This document shows, in pieces, positions 18,219-26,500 of a stretch of DNA of 64,000 nt. Source of the DNA: Candidatus Marispirochaeta associata (GTDB lineage Bacteria; Spirochaetota; Spirochaetia; JC444; Marispirochaetaceae); assembly GCA_001749745.1 (NCBI GenBank), contig JWTM01000290.1, positions 186,001 to 250,000 of the forward strand. The letters run 5' to 3'. Within the stretch, counting starts at the first letter, position 1. Every line of letters begins with the position of its first letter. Below the pieces are notes generated by a model. That model was not told where the DNA came from. It saw only the letters and a program-made list of their open reading frames with translations, and made no database searches. The translations under genes and the position numbers were made by a program.

Positions 18219-18533
18219 ATGGAATATAACGAAAAGATAGGTGAAGTTCTGGTTCGGCACGACGAGATAAAGCCGCATCAAGTCGAGAATATACTACTGC
18301 GTCAAGAGTGCGGAGACCGTCGCCGTTTCGGAGAAATCGCGGTAGACCTGCGCTACATAAACTCCAACACCCTCAGATCATACCTGCAAACCGCCGATCT
18401 GCCCCTCTGGAAGAAGGGAAGTTCCTTGATCCAGTCGGGCGACGCAAATGCCCGTCGGTCGGTGCGGGAGGATAAGTTCCAGGTCAGCTCCCGGAGCAAC
18501 GAAGCTAGGTCCGACCGGCAGATCAACGATTGA
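18219..18533 (+). CDS. small protein with MshEN/GspE-N-like domain
   Basis: About 104 residues. The N-terminal 60 residues (IGEVLVRHDEIKPHQVENIL, then RRFGEIAVDLRYINSNTL) match the helical-pair pattern of the N-terminal domain of type II/IV secretion ATPases (GspE_N/MshEN), which in other proteins can bind c-di-GMP. No ATPase domain follows; the tail is polar and probably disordered. GTGAGG before the ATG at 18219 supports this start over the earlier codon at 18201. The last 11 bp overlap the convergent nrdG gene. The domain call is by pattern only and ligand binding is untested. Confidence 0.65.
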   Translation: MEYNEKIGEVLVRHDEIKPHQVENILLRQECGDRRRFGEIAVDLRYINSNTLRSYLQTADLPLWKKGSSLIQSGDANARRSVREDKFQVSSRSNEARSDRQIND

Positions 18534-19227
18534 GTCTGATCTGAGTCTGGATGCCTGCATTCTCCAGAATTTCAGCTGAGCTGTAGAGTTCCTCGTCCCC
18601 ATAGGCGCGTACTGCGCCGTAGGCCGGATCCAGGGTCTCGGTATTGCGGAAACCCGAGAGCAGGTAGCGGCCGCGGCAGCCGTTCAGATCCTTCAAGAGT
18701 TCCCTGAGATCCTCCGGACCGACAATCCCCGGAACCATAGTCGTTCGCAGCTGATAGGGAATATCGGTTTCCTTAAGGTAGCGCAAACTTGCTCGAATGG
18801 AGTTCGCTATCTTCCCGGCATCAGATCTACTCGCCAGCAGGAGCTTGTAGCGGGGGAAGGCGGTTTTTAGATCCAGAGCGACAAAATCGGCTTCGCACTC
18901 CTTGAGTCGTTCCGGGAAGCTTCCGTTGGTGTCGATCTTGATAGATAGACCCAAGGAGCGGATGCGTCTGCTTAGCGAGGGAATCTCGGGGTGAATCAAT
19001 GGTTCCCCCCCGGTTATGACCACTCCCCCGAGCACCGTCTTGCGCCGCTCGAGGAAGGCCATCAGTTCCTCTTCGTCGATAAAATCATCCGGAGGCGAAC
19101 CGAGAACGAGTTCGGGATTGTGGCAGTAGGGGCAGCAGAAATTGCAGCCGTGGGTAAAGACCACCGCCGAGACCTTCCCCGGATAGTCGATCAGCGAGGT
19201 TTTTACCAGGCCGAAGCGCAGGCTCAA
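18523..19227 (-). CDS. nrdG: anaerobic ribonucleotide reductase activating enzyme (radical SAM)
   Basis: Radical-SAM activase that abstracts hydrogen from the glycyl-radical Gly of class III ribonucleotide reductase. The 4Fe-4S motif CxxxCxxC is C28, C32, C35 (CNFCCPYC). Further SAM-binding elements are VVITGGEPLIHP near residue 72 and IKIDTNGSFP near 116. Length 234 is usual. It overlaps the upstream radical-domain gene by 4 bp (ATGA), so activator and radical carrier are translationally coupled. Its target here should be the separate radical subunit rather than NrdD itself. Confidence 0.94.
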   Translation of the reverse strand: MSLRFGLVKTSLIDYPGKVSAVVFTHGCNFCCPYCHNPELVLGSPPDDFIDEEELMAFLERRKTVLGGVVITGGEPLIHPEIPSLSRRIRSLGLSIKIDTNGSFPERLKECEADFVALDLKTAFPRYKLLLASRSDAGKIANSIRASLRYLKETDIPYQLRTTMVPGIVGPEDLRELLKDLNGCRGRYLLSGFRNTETLDPAYGAVRAYGDEELYSSAEILENAGIQTQIRLNR

Positions 19228-19745
19228 CTCACCGCCTGTTTGGCTTCGAAGGCCTCTACCAGATCCTTGAGATTCAGGGTCCGGAAGAGTTCGTTGCCGT
19301 CCCGGTCGCGAAAGATTACCGTCGGAGTAGCGCTGACCGCCAGATCGCCGGCAAGCTCAAAACCTTCCTCATGATCAACATTGATCTCGGAACCCGAAAG
19401 CCTAAGCTCCTGCAGATAGCTCTTTACCGGGGGACAGTTGGGGCAGGTCGTCCGGTAGAAGTACTGATACGAGGCCACGGCACCGGCGCCGCTCTCCGGG
19501 GCGGATGATTGCTTATCAATCCCCCTCTTCATCTCCAGCTTCTCCGCGGGCAGAGCCGTCGGATAGGCGTAGGTGCGCCGGTAACGGTACTCTTCCCGTT
19601 TACCGCGGTTCCAGTTGTTGACCGATCGGTAATAGCCGACGATTCGACTGTAGACCTCGGTTTTGCGTCCCTGAACCCGGTTCAGTTGATCCTGCAGGGC
19701 TGCGATCTGCTGATCGATCTCTTTCGTGTTCATGCTTTTTTTCAC
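19224..19745 (-). CDS. detached NrdD glycyl-radical domain fused to a glutaredoxin-like domain
   Basis: A 173-residue protein in three parts. Residues 5-28 form a polar amphipathic helix. Residues 30-59 match the C-terminal glycyl-radical segment of class III reductases (EVYSRIVGYYRSVNNWN, with G37 as the expected radical site, then RGKREEYRYRRTY). Residues about 92-173 are a thioredoxin/glutaredoxin-fold domain with CPNC (101-104) and cis-Pro region SATPTVIF. The GTG start has GGGAGG 5 nt upstream and lies 35 bp after the nrdD stop in a different frame, so it is a deliberate separate gene. It probably docks on NrdD, carries the radical and may deliver the reductant. NrdG follows with overlap. 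Confidence 0.85.
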   Translation of the reverse strand: MKKSMNTKEIDQQIAALQDQLNRVQGRKTEVYSRIVGYYRSVNNWNRGKREEYRYRRTYAYPTALPAEKLEMKRGIDKQSSAPESGAGAVASYQYFYRTTCPNCPPVKSYLQELRLSGSEINVDHEEGFELAGDLAVSATPTVIFRDRDGNELFRTLNLKDLVEAFEAKQAVS

Positions 19746-19780
19746 TTTATCCTCCCAGTTCTATTATGCTTTCAATTAAT

Positions 19781-21862
19781 TTACGAAACCTTAGATGCTT
19801 CGAGGCGGCTGATCTCCTCCCTGATCCGGGACTCCTCCTCATCTCTGCAGCGGGGACATTCGAAATGTTCGCCCGCTAAGTAGCCGTGGACGGGGCAGAT
19901 CGAGAAGGTGGGGGAGATGGTAAAGTAGGGGAGCCGGTAGTTGCCGGCGATCGCCTTGACCAGGTTTTTACAGGCCTCGGTATCCTCGATCGCTTCGCCC
20001 ACCAGGCCGTGGAAGACGGTGCCGCCGGTGTAACGGGTTTGGAGGCCGTCCTGATGATCGAGGGCTTCGAAGATATCCTCGGTATATTCCACCGGGAGCT
20101 GGGAGGAGTTGGTATAGTAGACCTCGTCCTCGCCGCCGGTAATGATATCCGGATAGCGCTCCTTGTCGTGCTTGGCCAGCCGGTAGCTGGTGCTTTCGGC
20201 GGGGGTCGCCTCCAGATTGAAGAGGTCGCCGCTCTGTTCCTGATAATCGGCCAGCCGGTCGCGCATATAATCGAGAACCTCGACGGCGAACTGTTTCCCT
20301 TCCGGGTAGGTGATATCCACGCCCATGAAGTTTTGCAGACACTCGTTCATGCCGCAGATGCCGATGGTGGAGAAGTGATTGTTGAGGTGCTGCAGATAGC
20401 GCTTGGTGTAGGGGAAGAGCCCCCCCTCCATCAGTCGGTTGATCACCTTGCGCTTGATAGTCAGCGACTCCGCCGCCAGATCCATCATCCGCGCCAAGCG
20501 ACGGTAGAACTCCCCCTTGTCCCGGGAGAGGTAGCCTATACGGGGCAGATTGATTGTCACCACCCCGATGGAGCCGGTGAACTCGTCGGAACCGAAGAGC
20601 CCGCCCCCCCGTTTGCGGAGCTCCCGCTTATCGAGCTGCAGGCGGCAGCACATGGAGCGGACGTCCCCGGGATCGAGGTCGGAGTTGATGAAGTTCTGAA
20701 AGTAGGGGGTGCCGTATTTGGCGGTCATCTCGAAGAGGAGATCCGCATTGGGCGAATCCCAGCTGAACTCCCGGGTGATATTGTAGGTCGGGATCGGATA
20801 CTGAAAACCTCTGCCGTTGGCGTCGCCGTTCAGCATCAGCTCGATGAAGACCTTGTTGATCAGGTTCATCTCCTCCAGACAGTCGCCGTAGGTGAAGCTC
20901 ATCTCCTCTCCGCCGACGATGGCCGGTTTATCGGCCAGATCATTGGGAACCGTCCAGTCGAGGGTGATGTTGGTAAACGGCGCCTGGCTGCCCCAGCGGG
21001 AGGGGGTGTTGACCCCGAAGATAAAGCTCTGGATCGACTGTTTGACCTCCTCCTCGCCTAAGGAGTCGATCTTGACGAAGGGCGCGAGGTAGGTATCGAA
21101 GCTGGAGAGCGCCTGGGCGCCGGCCCACTCGTTCTGCATGATCCCGAGGAAGTTGACGATCTGCTGGATCAGGGTCGATAGGTGCTTGGCCGGGGTGGAG
21201 GTGATCTTGTCCGGGACGCCGCCCAGGCCCTCCTGGATCAGCTGCCTAAGGGACCAGCCGGCGCAGTAGCCGGAGAACATGGAGAGGTCGTGGATATGGA
21301 AATCCGCCTTGCGGTGTGCATCGGCGATCGCCTCGGGATAGATGTTCTTAAGCCAGTAGTTGGCGGTTATGGTGCCCGAGTTGTGGAGGATCAGTCCGCC
21401 TAAAGAGAAGTTGACGTTGGCGTTCTCGTTTACCCGCCAGTCCGATTGGGAGAGATAGCCGTCCATGGTAGAGTTGATGTCCACCATCAGCTTCTTGGTA
21501 TCCCGCATCACCTCGTGCCGGGCGCGGTAGATGATGTACTTCTTGGCAACGTCGCTTTCGCCGGAGTCGATCAGGACCGTCTCGACCAGGTCCTGAATCT
21601 CCTCCACCGCGGGGGCCGAGTTGGGGTGGCGCTGCTGCATGAATTCGGTCAATTTCCGCTCAACCTTGGCGGTCAGTACCTCGACCAGGGCGGGATCGTC
21701 GCTCTCCCGGGCGGCCTGGATGGCGCGGCTGATGGCCGAGGCTATACGCCAGCGGTCGTAGTGCTCGATCTTTCCGTCCCGCTTGACAATCTGCCGTAAG
21801 GGGCCTTCCCCCACCTCGGCATGATGCTCATGCAGAAACTCTTTCCAACTTGTTGAAGACAT
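19781..21862 (-). CDS. nrdD: class III ribonucleotide reductase catalytic subunit lacking its glycyl-radical tail
   Basis: 693 residues. An N-terminal ATP-cone (about 22-120: VKRDGKIEHYDRWRIASAI, YIIYRARHEVMR) gives allosteric control by ATP/dATP. The ten-stranded barrel core includes MCCRLQLDKRELRKRGGG, GVVTINLPRIGYLS and GICGMNECLQNFMG. The zinc site near the C-terminus is C656/H659/C669/C672 (CPVH, CPRC). Normal NrdD continues about 40-50 residues to an RVxGY glycyl-radical motif. Here the chain ends 21 residues after the zinc site with a polar helix, and that motif is in the next gene. The reaction is NTP to dNTP under anaerobiosis. It is preceded by nrdR (gap 51 bp). Confidence 0.95.
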   Translation of the reverse strand: MSSTSWKEFLHEHHAEVGEGPLRQIVKRDGKIEHYDRWRIASAISRAIQAARESDDPALVEVLTAKVERKLTEFMQQRHPNSAPAVEEIQDLVETVLIDSGESDVAKKYIIYRARHEVMRDTKKLMVDINSTMDGYLSQSDWRVNENANVNFSLGGLILHNSGTITANYWLKNIYPEAIADAHRKADFHIHDLSMFSGYCAGWSLRQLIQEGLGGVPDKITSTPAKHLSTLIQQIVNFLGIMQNEWAGAQALSSFDTYLAPFVKIDSLGEEEVKQSIQSFIFGVNTPSRWGSQAPFTNITLDWTVPNDLADKPAIVGGEEMSFTYGDCLEEMNLINKVFIELMLNGDANGRGFQYPIPTYNITREFSWDSPNADLLFEMTAKYGTPYFQNFINSDLDPGDVRSMCCRLQLDKRELRKRGGGLFGSDEFTGSIGVVTINLPRIGYLSRDKGEFYRRLARMMDLAAESLTIKRKVINRLMEGGLFPYTKRYLQHLNNHFSTIGICGMNECLQNFMGVDITYPEGKQFAVEVLDYMRDRLADYQEQSGDLFNLEATPAESTSYRLAKHDKERYPDIITGGEDEVYYTNSSQLPVEYTEDIFEALDHQDGLQTRYTGGTVFHGLVGEAIEDTEACKNLVKAIAGNYRLPYFTISPTFSICPVHGYLAGEHFECPRCRDEEESRIREEISRLEASKVS

Positions 21863-21913
21863 AGAAATGTTCCCCTCCCAGTTTATGCGATACCCTATTT
21901 TGTACTCCGCGGT

Positions 21914-22369
21914 TTAGCGGCTCAGTTTTTCTATCTCGCTAATGAACTCATCGGCGTTCTCGAACATGCGGTAGACCGACGCAAAGCGAACATAGGCGAC
22001 GCCGTCGAGCTCGTAGAGCTTCTTTAAGACCAGTTCGCCGATCTTCTCCGAGTGGAGTTCCCGGTTGTTCCGGGCCAGGTAGACCGCTTCGTCTTCGATC
22101 GCATGCAGAATCTCCTCGATCGCTTTCTGCGATACGGGACGTTTCTGCAGGGAGCGCTGAATACCCTGCTCGATCTTCTCGATCGAGAAGGGCTCCCGAC
22201 GCCCGTCCCGCTTGATCACCATCAAAGGCTTCTCTTCGATTCTCTCGTAGGAGGTAAAGCGGTAGCCGCAGGAGAGACACTCCCGACGCCGCCGTATGGA
22301 AGTGCCGGTCGAGTTTTGCCGGGATTCGATTACCTTGTCTTCCAGGTCCTGACAGTGAGGGCAGCGCAT
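21914..22369 (-). CDS. nrdR: NrdR transcriptional repressor
   Basis: A 151-residue repressor of ribonucleotide reductase genes. The zinc ribbon C3/C6/C31/C34 (CPHC, CLSC) binds DNA, and the ATP-cone (about 48-136: VIKRDGRREPFSIEKIEQGI, YVRFASVYR) senses ATP/dATP. Length is exactly usual. It is the first gene of nrdR-nrdD-radical subunit-nrdG. NrdR-like boxes lie in its own promoter, so the whole operon is probably autoregulated by dNTP supply. Confidence 0.96.
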   Translation of the reverse strand: MRCPHCQDLEDKVIESRQNSTGTSIRRRRECLSCGYRFTSYERIEEKPLMVIKRDGRREPFSIEKIEQGIQRSLQKRPVSQKAIEEILHAIEDEAVYLARNNRELHSEKIGELVLKKLYELDGVAYVRFASVYRMFENADEFISEIEKLSR

Positions 22370-22394
22370 CTACTTACCGTTTCCTACTATATTG

Positions 22395-22425
22395 CTACTA
22401 TATATAGAGCCATTATATCTGGTGC
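22395..22425 (-). promoter_or_regulatory. second NrdR-box cluster downstream of the main nrdR promoter
   Basis: The box at 22395-22410 keeps an 11-bp core, ACTATATATAG, of the consensus ACACTATATATAGTGT. The weaker 22410-22425 element (11 of 16) contains a TATAAT on the minus strand. Together they may cover a second promoter or act with the upstream box through NrdR oligomerisation. Confidence 0.5.
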
Positions 22426-22444
22426 TCTTTTGCGGTTCTTAATG

Positions 22445-22473
22445 ATTCTATCACACTATATATTGGGTTTCAA
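22445..22473 (-). promoter_or_regulatory. nrd operon promoter with NrdR box in the spacer
   Basis: Minus strand TTGAAA (22473-22468), a 17-nt spacer and TAGAAT (22450-22445). The spacer holds an NrdR box at 22453-22468 (plus strand ACACTATATATTGGGT, 14 of 16 to consensus). Repressor binding here would occlude RNA polymerase, which fits autoregulation. Confidence 0.75.
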
Positions 22474-22535
22474 TCTGGTAGAGATAAAATGTTGAATAAT
22501 TAATAAATGCCGACTATACGGATGTTTGGCTCATG

Positions 22536-23480
22536 CTAGGCTTCGATTTCCGGAAAGGGGGAGTGCCACTGCCAACCGGCGGCTCCCGTCTCGCGGTAGC
22601 GTTCCAAGCGGCGGATGGCAAGTTCGGCGTAGACCGGATCGAGGTCGAGGGTACGGCAAGGGATACCGGACTGTTCGGCGGCGATCAGGGTCGATCCGGA
22701 GTGGCAGAAGAGATCGGCCACCACCGTATTCGGATCCGGCGGGCTGCTTGTGAGGATCCGCAGGGCGCTCTTCAGGGGTTTCTGCGCATAGGTTCCGGGC
22801 ACGTTTTCCACCATCCGATAGAAGACCTGCTGCAGATCCACCCAGACATTGCCGGGACGAATGCAGTCGCTCCTACTTCGCTCGCTGTTCTCCTGCCGCC
22901 TGCCACCGACGGTTTTGTAATAACCTTTGAGGATTTTCGGTATGTCCGTGTAGACCACCTTGAAACGCGGTCCTCCCTTTATATAGTAGAGGAGCTCCTG
23001 GCGAACGCTCATCCAGTTCTTCTGAGTACCGTAGCCCCGCTGATTGCGCATGGTTATCAGGCTCCGGGACTGCAATTCGGGATACTCCCGCAACAGCAGC
23101 ATGATCTCCGGCAGAGGCTGAAAGCCGTCCCGCTGGTCCGCACCGATCCAGAGGTAGAAGTGGGCGTTTTCTCCCAGTGAGGGGAGTGCCGCGTCGAGCC
23201 AGCGCCGGGTAAAATCGATATAGTGGGCGATTGATTCCTTGGAGAGTGCAGCGCTCCGCTTGGCGCCTACGGTGATGTTGTAGGGGGGGTCGTTGAGGAG
23301 TAGACCGATTTTATCGCCCGCCAAGAGCCGCTCGATATCCGCCCGGGAGCAGGCGTCGCCCACGCCGACTCTATGCAATCCCCGGGGATCCTCCCAGACC
23401 TCACCGGGCTTGAGGCGGCAGAAGGGCAGGATCTCGGCGCGCAGTTCCTGGTCGGTGTCGAGTCGCTTCAACTTCTCCAT
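22536..23480 (-). CDS. DNA adenine-type methyltransferase (beta-class)
   Basis: 314 residues. The catalytic motif IV is NDPPYN (63-68), typical of N6-adenine (or N4-cytosine) methyltransferases. The SAM-binding motif I comes late in the chain (VVADLFCHSGSTLIAAE near residue 250, then TLDLDPVYAELAIRRLE). This order (IV before I) is the beta-class, like CcrM. DLFCHSGST deviates slightly from the usual DPFxGSGTT. No restriction endonuclease or specificity subunit is adjacent, so it looks like an orphan methyltransferase. It lies 38 bp downstream of lhr in the same direction, and the two may be co-transcribed. The recognition site is unknown. Confidence 0.88.
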   Translation of the reverse strand: MEKLKRLDTDQELRAEILPFCRLKPGEVWEDPRGLHRVGVGDACSRADIERLLAGDKIGLLLNDPPYNITVGAKRSAALSKESIAHYIDFTRRWLDAALPSLGENAHFYLWIGADQRDGFQPLPEIMLLLREYPELQSRSLITMRNQRGYGTQKNWMSVRQELLYYIKGGPRFKVVYTDIPKILKGYYKTVGGRRQENSERSRSDCIRPGNVWVDLQQVFYRMVENVPGTYAQKPLKSALRILTSSPPDPNTVVADLFCHSGSTLIAAEQSGIPCRTLDLDPVYAELAIRRLERYRETGAAGWQWHSPFPEIEA

Positions 23481-23518
23481 CTTCGCTCCACGGCGCTCAT
23501 AGTAGTCGGATTCATCCC

Positions 23519-26500
23519 TTAAGGCCAGAGGGTAAAGGCCTTCAAGCCCTTTACGAAGCCTGATTCAAGGAGCGCCTCTTCGATCCGTTCTGCAGCGGGA
23601 TGCTCGTAAATGGGGATAGAATTGACGGTCTCCAGATCGAGACGGTCGAGTAATCCCCGTTTCAGGAGCGGCCTAAAGGAGAGGATCTCCTCCTCAGGCG
23701 GACGAGGGGTACCCAGATGCAGATCGGCCCGGGACTTGCTGTACCAGGCGGCGGCCGCGCCCTCCCGGATCAGCATCCAGAGCTCGCCCCGCCGTTCGGG
23801 AAAGGCCTGCTTAAGGGCGTCGATGCCGATCCCCGCCAGGCTGGCCGGATCGGCGACATGCAGCAGAAACGGGCGCTCCGCGGCGCTTGAGAGTGAGCGG
23901 ATCCGGCCCAGATCCTCCTTGAGGATAAACTGAAGCCCCGGGATATGGGCGATAAACTCGCCGCTGATAAGCTCTCCGGAGAACTCCATCAAGCGCAGGG
24001 CCTTGAAGATCGCCCCCCAGCGAAAAGGGCCCTCCTCGCGGTGAAGGAGTTCCCGGAAGAGAACCGGATAGCGGGAAAAAAGGATGCGTACCCGTTCCTT
24101 AGAGGCCTCCAAGGTTTCCAGCTCATCGGCGGATTCATTCCGCAGCGCCGGGCGGTACCAGTTCCCCTCCAGCGGGAGGGCGCTCCGCCAGGCGGCGAAT
24201 CCCCGACGGCGGGAGCGGGCGGCCGCGGGTAATTTGGGAGCCCTGAAGTTACGGGCGATTCCCGAGCGAATCGGAGCGAAACTGTCGGCAGCGGCCCCGC
24301 CGTTCCAGACATCCTTCCAGAGGCGTGCTGCAAGCTCATCGGCGCTTCTCCCTTGCTCCTGATCCTTTAGGCTCGTGAGTTCCCAGAAGCTGAAGGCTCC
24401 GGCGGCCGGCAGCAGAGGGGCTTCAGATCTTGCGGCGCCGCAGAGGTCGGCATCCTCGCGAAGATAAAAACTGATCCGCTTCTTCTCCTCTCCCAGCCAG
24501 CAGATCTCCCGGCGGCTCAGGATCTCATCCAGCCGGGCGGGACGGTACTCCTCGCTTCGCACCGGCAGGACAGCCTCCTCCCAGAGTCTCGCCGGCAGAG
24601 GAAAACCCTCCATAAGGGATAGAATCTCCTCGATGCCCAGGCCGGCTTCCGCGCCTTGCCAGCGGTAGAGAAGCCGGGCAAGCTGTTCTCTCTGCAGCAG
24701 CGGACCGGAATCGATCCGGTGGCGGGCCCGCACGAAGCTCAAGAGTTCCCGGTAGGCCTCCGCGTGCATCAGATAGCGCTTCTCGTCGCCGTCGATGAGC
24801 CGGTCGAAGACCAGCTCCTCGCTCTCGATGAGCTCATCGAGACGCGCTTCCGTCTGCTGCGGATCGAAGGGGGAGTTCGTGATCAGCTCCTCCCGGCTTA
24901 CGGGCCTAAGAAAATAGAGCCAGCCGGAGAAGAGTTCCCGGGTACGCAGGGACTGCTCCTCTTCGCCGATGCCGTGACGCTCTATTTCAAGCTCCCGGGT
25001 AAGCTCGTCTCGCAGGGATGGGATGAGATAGGGCAGCTGTTCACCCGCGGCCAGAAAGGAGTGCTGACGGCCGTCGCCCAGCACGGTCCCGAACTTTTTT
25101 GCCTGGAGGGAGGTATCTTCATGTTCCAGGGGCTCGGCCATCTCTCGCCATTCAGGAATCGGAATCAGGATCCGTTCCTTAAGGATCTCCTGGAGTTCTT
25201 CCCCGCTTTCGGGGCGGTAGCCTGCCGCTCTACGCTGCAGCCGGGAGAGGAAGGCCTCGATCAGGGCGGGATCGATTCGCGGCCGCTCGAACTCCCCGGA
25301 GGCGATGCGCTCGGCCCACTCGACGCTGACCCCCCCTTCGGCCGCGGGAGTGTCGTCGTTATAGACCTGGACATTTATCTGATCCCAGAGCGCCCCGGAG
25401 CAGAGGGGCGAGGGGGATTCGGTCTGAATTCGGCCGATCTCGATAATCCCTGAGGTACACTCCCGAAGCAGTTCCTTCAGGCGGGGGATATCGAAGAGAT
25501 CCTGCATGCATTCCCGCAGCGCCTCCCGGATGAGGGGGAAATCGGGCCGTTTGACCAGCACTCCGTAGAGCCGCTGGGCGCGCAAGCGGTTGAGCCAGAG
25601 GGGGGTGCGCCGGTTGAATCCGCTTTTGGGCAGCAGCAGCGCCCGTCCGGCGGCCTCCCTGAAACGGGCGCCGAAGATCCCGTGGCGGCTCAAGGCGCTT
25701 ACGATGAGCCCTTCGAGCCTCTCTTGAGACAAGCTCGCAAGTCGGTCTCCCGCGGGACGACTCAGGGCATCCAGGGAGCTGATCAGGATCGAGTCGTTAT
25801 CCCAGATTACCTCCGCATCGACACCCTCCTCGGCAAACTGCGCCGAGAGAGCCAGGGCGAGCGGGGCGTTGACGGTGCCCCCCCAGAGGGTATGGAGAAA
25901 GTAGAGATGCAGGAAGCCGCTCGTCTTGGCCGAGCGGGTCTCCTCTTCCACTATTCGATGGCGGTGGACCGGACCGGTCTGCTCCGTTTGTAGCTTAAGG
26001 TAGGCGGATAAGCGTTCCGCGGCCTCACGGCTGAAGGCGAACTCCTCGGTAAGCCGCCGTTCGGGATTCCTCTGTTCGCCGAAGGCTTCGATCAATTCGC
26101 CCAGGATAGCCGAAGCGGTATACCCCTTCAGCATCGGGTCGGCCCGAAAGAAGGTAGTCGTGTCGGCGGGTGCATCCGAAGGAAGTACCTCAACCGTCTG
26201 GGGGGTCAAAGCCTGGATGCGCCACATACGGTTGCCGAAGGAGAATACATCCCCCACTTTTCGCTCCCAGACGAACTCCTCGTCCAACTCGCCGATGGGA
26301 GTGCCGCTACCCGCTTTTCGTAGGGTAAAGTAGCCCCGATCGGGAATGGTCCCCCCGGAGCTGTAATAAGCCGCGGCCGCTCCGGGCAGGGCGTGAATCT
26401 GATCTCCCTCGATTTTTATCCGCGCCGGCAATTTGGGTATCCTGGCGCCGCGGTAGTAACCGCTGAGCATCTCCAGGACAAGATCGTAACTGTCGCGCTC

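Noticed and set aside
19746..19780. Possible sequencing frameshift joining nrdD to the radical-domain gene
   Set aside because: nrdD ends with a natural polar tail and stop. The 35-bp gap carries a strong GGGAGG site correctly spaced to GTG, and about 28 unrelated residues precede the radical motif, so a single lost base cannot restore a normal NrdD.
19886..21061. 391-codon open frame on the plus strand
   Set aside because: Antisense to nrdD; the protein is Gly/Val/Asp-rich without motifs, typical of a shadow frame in GC-rich DNA.
22536..23480. Complete restriction-modification system
   Set aside because: Only the methyltransferase is present; neighbours are Lhr helicase and nrdR, with no nuclease-like gene.
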